Below, one piece after another: positions 9,801 through 18,252 of a stretch of DNA of 64,000 bases; within the stretch, counting starts at the first letter, position 1, and each line of letters opens with the position of its first letter. Source of the DNA: Colwellia psychrerythraea 34H (GTDB lineage: Bacteria; Pseudomonadota; Gammaproteobacteria; Enterobacterales; Alteromonadaceae); NCBI RefSeq assembly GCF_000012325.1, contig NC_003910.7, positions 2,728,001 to 2,792,000 on the forward strand. Direction: 5' to 3'. A program made the position numbers and the translations under genes. The notes under the pieces were generated by a model, which did not search any database, was not told where the DNA came from, and saw only the letters and a list, made by a program, of their open reading frames with translations.

Positions 9801-10768
9801 TTCCAGTTATCAGGGTTGGTCGATTGTGAACCACTACCATTGGAATTTTTTGCTTTAGAAATACCACGATAAAATAAGATAACATTATCAGGGTTCATCG
9901 GGTCTTCATCAGTAACAGTTAATGCTGTCCATGCTTCTGAATAGGTTAACTGCTTATGATTTGCTGAGATGACTTCATTGATGTTGGTTCGAATAACCTC
10001 GGTACTTTGTACAGAATCAATGGCGTTAAACACAGCGGCATAATAGGTAGCATCAACAAAGTCTTCTGCACTTTCTATCGTGCTTAAGTCTGGGCAATTA
10101 TAACAAGCATCTGTGACTGGACCTTGACTACTATCACCTCCTCCATCTTCAACACCAGAAGTAACGAGTACGTTATCCAAACGAATATATTCAGAGCCAG
10201 AGTTGTTTGCCATAGAAGCTTTAATTTGAAGCGTACTTCCTTCTGCAATGCTTTGTGTTATGGCTGCAGACGTAAAGTCATCAATCAATGTGTGACTACT
10301 GCTGCCTTTACCTTGCCAGTTTTCTACCTTAACAAAAGGCGCATCATCTATTGAATAGGAAAGATCAAAAAAATCAGCTGATTCAAGGGTGCCACTTTCT
10401 TCTGCTAACACAGAAATGTTAATATTCTGCTTGCCTTGAATATCAATTTTCTCCGATAGCCAATCTACACTGCCATCTACATCTCTTGCTTCGACTTTAT
10501 TATTCGTGACTTTAAACCAATCACTGTTTGCTGTTAATTGTGCATTAGTAACATCAATAGACCAGCGAGTAACACCGTCCATATCGATGGTTTCATAAAC
10601 TGCTCCTTTATTGGTTAATGCTGGGTCAGAAAAGTCTTCAGACCACAGTGTTTCAGCACTTAAAGCACTGTAGCTAACAAAGCTTGAAGCAACACAAAGT
10701 GCAATCGAGTTTAATTTTAATTTATTTTTGCCAAAAAATAGACTTGGCACTACCTTACGAGTCTTCAT
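6836..10768 (-). CDS. Large secreted double nuclease: endonuclease I + lamin-tail + ExeM-type EEP nuclease + C-terminal dockerin
   Basis: A 1310-residue secreted protein. Domains in order: N-terminal signal region (hydrophobic stretch near residues 20-38); a beta-sandwich segment (about 40-205); an EndA/NucM-type endonuclease I domain (about 225-465) with the His-Me-finger R-E-H-V-W-A-K-S at 324-331; a V-D-P repeat linker; a lamin-tail domain; an ExeM OB-like region; an endonuclease/exonuclease/phosphatase domain (A-S-F-N-V-L-N-Y, M-E-L-E-N-D, G-D-L-N-A-Y, A-S-D-H-D-P); and residues about 1250-1310, two EF-hand-like repeats (DFDGDADIDRND and DFNNDSVVNSLD) that form a type I dockerin. ExeM relatives degrade extracellular DNA for nutrition or biofilm release. 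The ATG at 10768 has GGAGA 6 bases upstream; a TTG at 10789 is less likely. Two nucleases in one chain and the dockerin are unusual for the family. Confidence 0.9.
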   Translation of the reverse strand: MKTRKVVPSLFFGKNKLKLNSIALCVASSFVSYSALSAETLWSEDFSDPALTNKGAVYETIDMDGVTRWSIDVTNAQLTANSDWFKVTNNKVEARDVDGSVDWLSEKIDIQGKQNINISVLAEESGTLESADFFDLSYSIDDAPFVKVENWQGKGSSSHTLIDDFTSAAITQSIAEGSTLQIKASMANNSGSEYIRLDNVLVTSGVEDGGGDSSQGPVTDACYNCPDLSTIESAEDFVDATYYAAVFNAIDSVQSTEVIRTNINEVISANHKQLTYSEAWTALTVTDEDPMNPDNVILFYRGISKAKNSNGSGSQSTNPDNWNREHVWAKSHGFPSSSAMAYSDIHHLRPTDISVNSSRGNLDFDNSDAPLPEAPDNRVDGNSFEPRDAVKGDVARIVLYMDTRYAGLDSVTPDLQVVDTLTSGGEAKLGKLCTLLAWSEEDPVDEFEINRNNKIYEFQGNRNPFIDHPEWISTLYSASCSEVDPVDPVDPVDPPATGVDLFFSEYVEGSSFNKAIEIYNPTNSAISLADYQFKLYSNGSLTATGTYTLTGEILANDVVVLGSSQIADDSLLVPFIDHFVSAVNFNGDDYVELVHGDTIIDNIGTYGVRENWGKDTSLLRLSSITSGDTDRMDEFIKADQWQSNPKDTFENLGSHLADTSPTDPGTGEDPVIGMCGDEADKINVIQGSSNDSTVIGEVKVIEGSVTSAVPSLKGYFVQEEADDTDADLMTSEAIFVYFNNIANFPTEGNKIRILGTIKESFGRTQLTATTDFIDCGVGESIEPTMVSLPVSSIDYWETIEGMSVSFNDTLKVSDTYNLARYGQLTLSNGRLILPTNIYNAGSEQAIDLADKNSRNRITLDDMNNAQNPDNVPFPAPGLSHENTLRLGDSVTGLTGVIDYSFNQYRVLPTTTPLFSTTNVRTTQPDLNESGSLKVASFNVLNYFNGDGAGQGFPTARGADTLEEFTRQSSKIVSALKEINADIVGLMELENDGFDSNSAIADLVKQLNSQVGEGTYNYVSLDQTGVGGDAIAVGIIYKPATVGIVGNAVTTNQSPFDFGNRQPLVQTFKEIASNEELTIAVNHFKSKGSCGSASGNNLDQGDGQGCWNELRTQAANGLTAWLNTKPTGTSDDDFLIIGDLNAYGKEDPINAITNSNYHNLVADYMGSTGYSYSFGGEIGYLDHALASDKLASQVVDTTVWHINADEPRIFDYNTEYKSSEQLSTYFAEDAYRASDHDPVIVVLNLLSEAELIGDFDGDADIDRNDVTQFSMMVRRGETGDIQHDFNNDSVVNSLDVRALMSLCTRSRCATE

Positions 10769-11166
10769 TTCATTTCTCCAAATTTTCAATGAATTTACGT
10801 TAAAAAAGTACTTCTATTGGTTAAAACTTCAACTTGATTCTGAACGATAAATGTTACAGTTTTGTTATTTAACGGTAAGATTGTTGTTATTATTGACCAA
10901 ATAGTCAACTACTAAGTGTATATAAAATAAACATATTTAATAAAACACTCTATCTGGTCAGTTAGAGTAAGGGTTTGAGGTTGATTTTATTTTGTACAGC
11001 CCGAATAAAAAAGACTAAAAATCGATGGCTCGATGGTATTAGATGAGAAAGGAACGATTGGTTAAGCCATACTGGAGCCAGTATGGCAATTTACTAGGAG
11101 TAATCTATTAAACTTTTAGTTGTGGGTGCGATACTACATGAATAACAATCAACGGAGACTAGCTCA
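10769..11166. other. Upstream region of the nuclease operon
   Basis: About 400 bp without a gene. It must carry the leftward promoter of the nuclease operon and the 3' end of the DMT transporter transcript. An imperfect TTGAC-n5-GGTCAA element lies near 10895-10910; its meaning is unknown. I saw no acceptable Pho box. Confidence 0.45.
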
Positions 11167-12027
11167 TTATTTTCGTTTTGCAATCAACAGCGCTGACACT
11201 ATCAACAGTGATCCAATGGTAAGTCTGACTAATTCTTCTGGTGTTCCCCCTTTAGCTTCACCAAAAATAAACAAGGAAGCAAACATAGCCAGTGGTACTA
11301 CCGCATTATTGAATGTTGCTAATACACCAACACTTGTTTGAGTTCCGCCTTTATTCCAAAGGAAGAAACAAAGCCCTGAGGCAATTATCCCCATATACAC
11401 TAAAACAAACCACTGTGTTGGTGTTGCGTTCAATGGAATAGGTGGTTGATGAGAAATTAATAGCGTAGCAATGGTAGTAAAAATGGCTGCACCTAGGTAT
11501 AAAAAACCAAAAATAGAGCTGTCAGTAATATGTGCTCTACTTCTTTTCCAATCGCGATAATAAACTTGCCCAAAAGCAAAGGCCAGATTAGCTACTTGCA
11601 TCAAACCAAATCCTAACCAAATTTCGTTTGAATCTATATTGCCCATTTTTATAATTGCGGCACCAAAAACAGACAGAACAGTGGCCACTAAATACCAAGG
11701 GGTAAAACTACGTTGTCTAAGATCGTTAATAATAACGATATAAAGTGGCGTAAGTACGCTAAATAGCGCGACAAGGTGTGATGGTAGATAGCGAAAAGCG
11801 GAAAGATAACAGGTATACATTACACCGTATTGAAGTGCGCCAAGCAATATCAACTGCCGTTTTTCCTTCCCGTTGGTATTACCGAATTTCATAAAGGGAA
11901 TAAAAGCAATTAGCGCAAGTAACAGGCGAGTATCTGCTATTTGAAGTGGGTCAAGACCTTTGAGTGCGTTACCAATTAGACCAAAGGAAAAAGCCCAAAT
12001 TAGCGTAGTGATCGCTAGATAAATCAT
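11167..12027 (-). CDS. DMT-superfamily (EamA) inner-membrane transporter
   Basis: A 286-residue, almost entirely hydrophobic protein with about ten membrane segments arranged as two EamA repeats (roughly 1-130 and 145-280). This is the drug/metabolite transporter layout, usually exporters of amino acids, metabolites or drugs. The first repeat opens with W-A-F-S-F-G-L-I-G and the second with G-F-L-Y-L-G-A. The C-terminus ends in basic A-K-R-K. Substrate cannot be told. It is a single gene, downstream of a MITE-like repeat that occupies its upstream region, and is oriented like its neighbours. Confidence 0.85.
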   Translation of the reverse strand: MIYLAITTLIWAFSFGLIGNALKGLDPLQIADTRLLLALIAFIPFMKFGNTNGKEKRQLILLGALQYGVMYTCYLSAFRYLPSHLVALFSVLTPLYIVIINDLRQRSFTPWYLVATVLSVFGAAIIKMGNIDSNEIWLGFGLMQVANLAFAFGQVYYRDWKRSRAHITDSSIFGFLYLGAAIFTTIATLLISHQPPIPLNATPTQWFVLVYMGIIASGLCFFLWNKGGTQTSVGVLATFNNAVVPLAMFASLFIFGEAKGGTPEELVRLTIGSLLIVSALLIAKRK

Positions 12028-12049
12028 TAAAAATCTCGAATAATTAGTG

Positions 12050-12216
12050 TTATACCAATCTGATCAAACAACTTCCCATTTTCGAGTGGTCTAAAAACCC
12101 AATAACTGCGTTGCTTTCAATCGCAATAGCCTGCTATTACTCAATCAAGCGCCTTGTTCTTGAATTTTTATCCTCACTGAACTTTGGGAACTAACTTAAT
12201 CAAATTAGTATTAAAA
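12050..12216. repeat. MITE-like palindromic repeat with imperfect terminal inverted repeats
   Basis: About 167 bp, starting TATACCAATCTGATCAAAC and ending AACTTAATCAAATTAGTATTA. The last ~29 bases are an imperfect reverse complement of the first ~28, including the TTCCCA/TGGGAA pair at the inner edge. The interior has GTTGCTTTCAATCGCAATAGC and holds no open frame. From memory, near-identical units are scattered in Colwellia and other Alteromonadales genomes. Its right end abuts the terminator of the TonB receptor gene. Confidence 0.6.
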
Positions 12217-12241
12217 TGACCCCAGCCAATAAGCTGGGGTC
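12213..12241 (-). terminator. Rho-independent terminator of the TonB receptor gene
   Basis: GACCCCAGC (12218-12226) and GCTGGGGTC (12233-12241) form a 9-bp GC-rich stem. On the minus strand it is followed by ATTTTAAT. It lies 14 bp after the receptor's stop codon. Confidence 0.8.
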
Positions 12242-12254
12242 TATGTTAAGTATT

Positions 12255-14150
12255 TTACCAGTTGTAAGTAGCACTGATGGTGTATTGTTCACCACGACCC
12301 GGTGTACCAGGTATCTCTTCAAAAGATTCATCCCAAAGATTGTCTGCTGCAAGCACAATATCTAAACCTTTAATCTGTGAAGGAGAAACCTTTAATGAAA
12401 GGTGTGTGAATAGAGCATCGTCGTCACCGTTGCGTAGAATGTTTTCTTCTTGTTTGCGCCACTCATTATCAACACGTACTTCTACGATGTCGCTAGGATG
12501 CCAAATAACACCTAATGTTACCCGATGATCTGGGAAGTTCAATGCATAAAAGCTAGCATCTATATCCGCAGCACCATAATCTTCTGATTTTTCAAGGAAG
12601 GTGTAACTAGTGATTATTTCTGCGTTTTCAAAACGCTTTACCGCAAGTAGTTCTAAACCTAAGGTATCAATATCAACCGGGTTTGCTGAACGAGCAGAAG
12701 TTGAACTCAAGCTATAGGTCCAATCGGTTAAATCATTGTCTTGTCGATAAAAAATAGCAGAATCAAGGCGCCAAGTTTCGCGATCTAATACCAAGCCTAA
12801 TTCTATGTTTTTAGTGGTTTCTCGCTCAAGATTATAATTACTTCTAAACAATCCACCACTATCACTACCACCGATAGCGGTATAACCAGCTACTTGACTG
12901 GCTTCTGCATAAGAGAGATAAATCGTTTGAGAAGTATCATCAGCATTAATTGTATCCCACGTTATATCACCAATCATTGATACTTGAGAATCGTCTCGAT
13001 TAGTATCATCAAAAGCCGCGCCGAGACGGACAGTTAATGCTTGGTCATTATGTAGATCCATTCGGTATTCAGGTAATACACTGAGCTTGTAATAATGACG
13101 AGAAGTAAAGTTATTTTCTAACGTGGTTGATTTAATACTGTCTGCTATAAACTGCGTTGAATAATTCAGTGCAAATGATGCTGTTTGGGCATGGCGACCG
13201 GATAACGCTATCGATTTAACATCAGTTTCGTGAAAAGCTTCAAAGATATCAGGGTTTTCACGGGAAAAAACATAATGGTCTTTGTTATTACGATAGTAAG
13301 TGGAAATTTCAAATGTGCTGTCTTGCGCATATTCCTGTTTATGATTAAGTATTAATAGTTGTGTTTCAAGATCTTCAGTTTCATTAACATTAAATGGCGT
13401 GTACATATTTGGCCAGCCAAAAAATTTGTCTTGAGAACCAAAAAACAGATCGGTCTGTGATGAAGGCCCAACTAACTGAATACGAGCAGAGGCACGTTGA
13501 AAATCATGATCGCCATTTTCTATCGTGCCATCACTTTCAGAGCGAGAGAATTCACCTTCTAAACCAAGAGTCCAATCAGTAGAATCACCCAGTGCCATAC
13601 TCACACCACTGTGTATTCGTTGTAAATTAAAGTTGTTATTACCTGCGCCAATTGAAGCACTGCCTGCCGTTTTTATTGGTGTCCAGTTGCGGGAAACGGT
13701 CCCTACCGAGCTATTAACACCGTGCAGCGCATTATCTGCACCAGTCAGTACATTAGCATTACTTAACATTTCCTGAGCAATAGGAATTTCTGCAAAGTAA
13801 TGTCCAGTTTGCGGATCAAGTAATGTCGCGCTGCCAACCCTAAAGCCAGTATTTTCGAAAATACCACCACGAATAGTTACATCAGCTTGAGCTTCTGCCA
13901 TATTGCGTGACTGTAGATCAACGCGTGGGTCATATTCTAAATTAGAAACTGGCGAACCAAAAGTTCCCACAGGCTTAGTATTAGCCGTGGTTGAGCTTTC
14001 AACCGTGATTTTCTCAATATCATTACTGACATCTTCATTTACTATAGTGCTTACTTCATCACTTACTGCATGAATTTCATCGGATGCCGATGAAACAGTC
14101 GATAGGCTAAATAACAAAGCGGGCAAAGCAACTTGTACAACTCGAATCAT
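12255..14150 (-). CDS. TonB-dependent outer-membrane receptor
   Basis: A 631-residue outer-membrane protein with an N-terminal signal peptide (1-22), a plug region (about 60-170, with a Q-A-D-V-T-I-R-G-G-I-F plug strand and R-N-W-T) and a beta barrel of alternating aromatic strands ending in aromatic Trp (A-T-Y-N-W), the outer-membrane sorting signal. The size is like BtuB/siderophore-type receptors rather than the 900-residue carbohydrate type. A short acidic region (23-60) may include the TonB box. Substrate is unknown: there is no adjacent ABC importer or periplasmic binding protein, and no cobalamin riboswitch is visible upstream. It is monocistronic, with its own terminator. Confidence 0.85.
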   Translation of the reverse strand: MIRVVQVALPALLFSLSTVSSASDEIHAVSDEVSTIVNEDVSNDIEKITVESSTTANTKPVGTFGSPVSNLEYDPRVDLQSRNMAEAQADVTIRGGIFENTGFRVGSATLLDPQTGHYFAEIPIAQEMLSNANVLTGADNALHGVNSSVGTVSRNWTPIKTAGSASIGAGNNNFNLQRIHSGVSMALGDSTDWTLGLEGEFSRSESDGTIENGDHDFQRASARIQLVGPSSQTDLFFGSQDKFFGWPNMYTPFNVNETEDLETQLLILNHKQEYAQDSTFEISTYYRNNKDHYVFSRENPDIFEAFHETDVKSIALSGRHAQTASFALNYSTQFIADSIKSTTLENNFTSRHYYKLSVLPEYRMDLHNDQALTVRLGAAFDDTNRDDSQVSMIGDITWDTINADDTSQTIYLSYAEASQVAGYTAIGGSDSGGLFRSNYNLERETTKNIELGLVLDRETWRLDSAIFYRQDNDLTDWTYSLSSTSARSANPVDIDTLGLELLAVKRFENAEIITSYTFLEKSEDYGAADIDASFYALNFPDHRVTLGVIWHPSDIVEVRVDNEWRKQEENILRNGDDDALFTHLSLKVSPSQIKGLDIVLAADNLWDESFEEIPGTPGRGEQYTISATYNW

Positions 14151-14507
14151 GTTAATGTTCTCTATTTACACTGTTTTATCTATCTTAAAAACGATTGTTT
14201 TTCACTCAATCACTCACTTGCTCAAGAAACCACATGACTAGCTTACAGAAAGAGTTATTACTAATCTTTGTGTTATACCGTCGGGTTTAAAATATTGGAA
14301 CAACTTCACGAAAATATCGTAATATGGGTAGGGTTCAGCTGAAAGGTAGTAATGGTATGTTAATTAAGATTATATCTTAGCGAAGTACAATTTTATACAT
14401 GATAGCCATTCTCACTTAATAATGATTTACAATTGAACACATAACAACCAGAGTGATGACGATTTATCCGCTATTACAATAATCAATAGGTTTTGTTAAG
14501 ACCAAAT
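14151..14507. other. Divergent intergenic region between TonB receptor and msrA
   Basis: About 360 bp with no gene. It should hold both promoters. No riboswitch, Fur box or other operator could be recognised with confidence. Confidence 0.45.
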
Positions 14508-15014
14508 ATGAAAACACAACAAACTAAGAATGATGTCCACGAACCAGAAACTATTTATTTTGCTGGGGGCTGCCTTTGGGGCGTACAGGAATTTATTAAG
14601 CACCTACCTGGCGTTATTGCAACAGCAGCAGGTCGAGCTAATGGCTTAACCAATACAACCAAGAGCAGTTATGATGGTTATGCTGAATGTGTAGAAGTAA
14701 TCTTCATCCCAAACACGGTCAATGTTATTGAACTTATAGGTTACTTTTTCGAAATAATTGACCCTTACAGCATCAATAAGCAAGGCGAGGATGTTGGAAA
14801 GAAATACCGAACTGGAATATACAGCAAACAAAGCAGCCACCTCAAAGTGGCTATTGGGTATATTACACGTCGCGATGATGCAGATAAGGTTGTAGTGGAA
14901 ATTTTACCATTGCTAAACTATGTGAAAAGCGATGAGGAACACCAAGAAAGATTAACTCGGTTCCCCAATGACTATTGTCATATTCCTAAGAAGATATTAC
15001 ATAAATACAAGTAA
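14508..15014 (+). CDS. msrA: Peptide-methionine (S)-S-oxide reductase
   Basis: MsrA repairs oxidised methionine (S-sulfoxide) in proteins in the cytoplasm. The 168-residue product has the catalytic Cys22 in G-G-C-L-W-G (normally GGCFWG), the Y-D-G-Y-A-E-C-V-E-V strand, and D-P-Y-S-I-N-K-Q-G-E-D-V-G-K-K-Y-R-T-G-I-Y, which matches the family's DPTxxNRQGxDxGxQYRS block with some changes. The ATG at 14508 is preferred over an upstream TTG at 14493. It is a divergent MsrA: the usual G-Y-x-G-G after the active site is G-R-A-N-G, so it may be a secondary paralog. No msrB is adjacent. Confidence 0.85.
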   Translation: MKTQQTKNDVHEPETIYFAGGCLWGVQEFIKHLPGVIATAAGRANGLTNTTKSSYDGYAECVEVIFIPNTVNVIELIGYFFEIIDPYSINKQGEDVGKKYRTGIYSKQSSHLKVAIGYITRRDDADKVVVEILPLLNYVKSDEEHQERLTRFPNDYCHIPKKILHKYK

Positions 15015-15199
15015 GTTAAAAGTGACTAATGCGCCCTGCTCCTTCTCCCTGTTCAGCCTGTTCCTCTTATAGCGACACTTTCACAGTATTGATCACAAGG
15101 TTGGCCAAAGGATTTAAATAAGCCGGTTATTATAACGTGTTCTTTATTTCCTTTGCCAATGAAAACCGCTAAAATGCCATAGGCTAACAAGGAGTTACC

Positions 15200-15853
15200 G
15201 TGATTGAAGTAAAAGATTTATGTTTCATTCGTAATGATGGCGATAACAAACAAAGTATTTTAAATAAGCTAGATTTGTCTATACCCGAAGCACAGCATCT
15301 TGCATTACTTGGTGATAGTGGCTCAGGTAAAACCACCTTTTTGCACATTTTGGCGGGCCTGCTGCAAGCAGATAGCGGCTCAGTCAGTGTTAACAACCAA
15401 GAGTTATCATTGCTTAATGAGCGAGAACTCGCGCTTTATCGCCGTAAAATTGGTCTTATATTTCAGCATTACCAATTGCTTGATTGCCTCACCGTAAAAC
15501 AAAATATTTTATTCCAGCACAAGCTAAACTTTCCAGGTGAAGCCGCGAGTGAGTTTGACCATCTCGTCAATGAGTTAGGGCTACAAAATAAGCTTAATGC
15601 CCTGCCTCATCAACTGTCAGGTGGTGAACAACAAAGAGTGGGTATCGCCAGAGCCTTACTTAACAAACCTCAAATTATTTTTGCCGATGAGCCTACTGGC
15701 AACTTAGATCAAAAGCGTTCGCACCAAGTGGTTAAACTACTTACCGAGTTATGCCATGCACGACAAATTAACCTAGTCATGGTGACTCATAGTCATCAAT
15801 TAACTGATTATTTTGATCAAGTTAAAGTGTTAAGAGATGGTCGTTTTGACTAG
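15200..15853 (+). CDS. ABC transporter ATP-binding protein (LolD/MacB type)
   Basis: A 217-residue ATPase of the LolD/FtsE/MacB class, powering the permease encoded next to it. Walker A GDSGSGKT is at 38-45, the Q-loop Q-H near 89-90, signature L-S-G-G-E-Q-Q at 139-145, and Walker B I-I-F-A-D-E-P-T at 159-166. It starts with GTG at 15200, with AAGGAG seven bases upstream. It overlaps the permease gene by 17 bp, showing translational coupling. This trio with a CrtC-like lipoprotein is found in other marine gammaproteobacteria; its substrate is not established. Confidence 0.92.
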   Translation: MIEVKDLCFIRNDGDNKQSILNKLDLSIPEAQHLALLGDSGSGKTTFLHILAGLLQADSGSVSVNNQELSLLNERELALYRRKIGLIFQHYQLLDCLTVKQNILFQHKLNFPGEAASEFDHLVNELGLQNKLNALPHQLSGGEQQRVGIARALLNKPQIIFADEPTGNLDQKRSHQVVKLLTELCHARQINLVMVTHSHQLTDYFDQVKVLRDGRFD

Positions 15854-18248
15854 TTTTACTAATGAAATCAAAATTATATTAACCACCCATATCGCGTTTT
15901 ATCGACGACATCCTTGGTTGATGGCCTTGTTTATTTTAGGATTTAGTTTAGGCAGCGCTCTATTAACCGCCATTTCGGGGCTTAATCAAGAAGCCAAAAC
16001 ACGTTATCAACATTCCTCTGCATTAATCAATAACCCCGTCACGCATTTAATTAAACCGCTCACGGGAAAACAGACTATTGATGGTAATCTTTGGATAAAC
16101 TTACGGCAACAGGGCTTTATTAATGCACAGCCTGTTTTACGCGGTAGATTAAAAACCAATGACGACAAAACGCTGGCAATTCAAGGTGTAGATACCTTGT
16201 TGTGGTTAAATAACCCGCAATACAAACAACCTAATGAAAACGACAATAAAACACCTTCGCACTTTTCCCTGTCTACCTTGTTAGTAGATTCACAATTTGC
16301 TGGTCGACTTCAAACTAAAACAGGTAGCCAAGCACAATTTGTCTTGAAAAATGGACAAGTTCAACCAGACATCCGTTTAATGGATAATGTAGGGCTTTGG
16401 GCCATTACTGATATTGCTCATGCAGATTATTTACTAGAAGCTAAAGGACAATTAAGCTTTATTGAGCTGTCGCATGTTACCGAGCTGCAAGTAGTTCAAA
16501 TAAAACAGTTGATTGCAGGGAAAGCACAGCTAATTGATGCCGAACAACAGTCCTTTGATGTACTGTCACAAGCGTTCTTTTTTAACCTTACCGCCCTTGC
16601 CATGCTTGGTTATATTGTTGCGGTCTTTTTGAGCTTTAACGCGATAAAACTCACACTAACGGCTCGACAAAAATTGATTAAGCAAATGCAGCTGTTAGGC
16701 TGCACCAAGCTAAGTATTCAACTTAGCCTTAGTATCGAACTTATTATTGTTAGTCTTTGTACCGCGCTTATAGGCACTTTAGGCGGCTACTTCATTGCTA
16801 ATGGATTAGTGCTTGATGTAAATCGTACTTTGGTGGGTTTGTATCAACTTGATAAAGCGCTTGTTATCCATTGGCAGTGGACTAATGTTTTATTGGGTTT
16901 TGCACTGAATATATCTGCCTTAGCGGTAATATTGTTAACACAAGCCAAACAAGTTGCCAGTAAAGTCCAATTGATATTTTACGCCTTATTGGCGAGTACA
17001 TCGGTAGGCTTAATTTGGCTACTTAATTACGCGACCAACGAATACCAAGCGTTATTGCTGTGTTTTACCCTATTGGTCTTGTTCATATTACTGGTGCCTA
17101 AAGCGCTATCGGGTTTGGTCGCATTACCTTTTACACTATCTAATCCGTTAGCCCAATGGCTACATGCCGATACGCGATTCCACATAAAAGATCTACATAT
17201 TGCCATTATTGCCATTTTAGTTGCCCTTGGTAGTGCCATAGGCATGCAAATTATGGTGAAAAGCTTTAGTACCACGTTAAATGCACACCTTGAAAAACAA
17301 CTAAGTGCTGATATTTATTTGCGTTCAGATAAAATCGACCACAACCTAAGACAAACACTCAGTCACTTGCCTGAAGTTGCACAGCTAAGCATATATATGA
17401 AAAGCGAAGGCAAGGTAAATAATGTACCTGCAAAGCTTTCAAGCTTTGGTGAAAACTTTGAACACTATCTGCAAATATCGCTAACATCTGGTTCACCCAT
17501 CAGCGATAAAAACTTCATGGATAAAGGCTGTTTGGCTAATGAGCAAAGTAAAATTAAATTTGGTTCATCTATAGGTGATGTGGCTGTTTTTGAACAAAAC
17601 TCAATGCACTTCAACTGCCGTATAACGGGCTTTTTTTATGATTATGGCAACCCAAGTATGTCGCTACTTACCTTGGAAAAACGACAAAGAGCTGCAGCAC
17701 TAAATACAGAATTTGTTGGTTATTCAATTCGCTTAAACAGTAGTTCCACCGTTGCTGCATTTAGCGAGCGTTTAGTGAACGAATTCAAACAAGACAGCAC
17801 GCTAATTTTACCCAACAAACGATTTAAACAAATAGCCAATGCTTTATTTGACGATACCTTCGTCGTTACCAAAGCGCTTAATGGTTTTATTCTCGCTATT
17901 GCCCTATTAAGTCTGTGTACCAGCCTATTAAGTTTAAGTGTTAATCAATTAAAGCAATTAACCATATTACGAAACTTAGGGGTAACACAGCAGCAATTAT
18001 TAACCATGAAGCTGCTACAAACCGGAGGCATAGTGTTATTTACCGCATTATTTGCTATTCCTCTGGGTTTTGCCCTTGGCTTTGCCTTATTAAAGTTTGT
18101 AATGCCTATAGCATTTGGCTGGACCATTCACTTTAGTTTAGATTTAACCAGTTTATTCATCATGTGTTTAACCCTGGTTGGTGTCTCTGTGTTATGTGCT
18201 TATTTACCGATACGCAAACTAACCAACTTAGAAGCGAAGGAGTCATAA
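15837..18248 (+). CDS. FtsX-family ABC transporter permease
   Basis: An 803-residue membrane protein with two FtsX-like modules: a first membrane segment at about 28-46, a periplasmic region (about 50-240), three to four segments (about 245-390), further helices near 400-480, a second periplasmic domain (about 490-670) and three final segments (about 680-800). Permeases of this type do not move solutes across the inner membrane but extract or rearrange envelope lipids or lipoproteins (LolCE, MacB) or regulate wall hydrolases. It overlaps the ATPase gene and is followed 4 bp later by a lipoprotein gene. The start at 15837 lies inside the ATPase frame; a TTG at 15846 is an alternative. Confidence 0.88.
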   Translation: MVVLTSFTNEIKIILTTHIAFYRRHPWLMALFILGFSLGSALLTAISGLNQEAKTRYQHSSALINNPVTHLIKPLTGKQTIDGNLWINLRQQGFINAQPVLRGRLKTNDDKTLAIQGVDTLLWLNNPQYKQPNENDNKTPSHFSLSTLLVDSQFAGRLQTKTGSQAQFVLKNGQVQPDIRLMDNVGLWAITDIAHADYLLEAKGQLSFIELSHVTELQVVQIKQLIAGKAQLIDAEQQSFDVLSQAFFFNLTALAMLGYIVAVFLSFNAIKLTLTARQKLIKQMQLLGCTKLSIQLSLSIELIIVSLCTALIGTLGGYFIANGLVLDVNRTLVGLYQLDKALVIHWQWTNVLLGFALNISALAVILLTQAKQVASKVQLIFYALLASTSVGLIWLLNYATNEYQALLLCFTLLVLFILLVPKALSGLVALPFTLSNPLAQWLHADTRFHIKDLHIAIIAILVALGSAIGMQIMVKSFSTTLNAHLEKQLSADIYLRSDKIDHNLRQTLSHLPEVAQLSIYMKSEGKVNNVPAKLSSFGENFEHYLQISLTSGSPISDKNFMDKGCLANEQSKIKFGSSIGDVAVFEQNSMHFNCRITGFFYDYGNPSMSLLTLEKRQRAAALNTEFVGYSIRLNSSSTVAAFSERLVNEFKQDSTLILPNKRFKQIANALFDDTFVVTKALNGFILAIALLSLCTSLLSLSVNQLKQLTILRNLGVTQQQLLTMKLLQTGGIVLFTALFAIPLGFALGFALLKFVMPIAFGWTIHFSLDLTSLFIMCLTLVGVSVLCAYLPIRKLTNLEAKES

Positions 18249-18252
18249 TCTC

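Noticed and set aside
10780..10920. Possible Pho box (CTGTAAC half-site) upstream of the nuclease operon
   Set aside because: Only the first half-site resembles the consensus; the second half does not match.
14151..14507. Cobalamin or other riboswitch upstream of the TonB receptor or msrA
   Set aside because: No conserved riboswitch core could be found in either direction.
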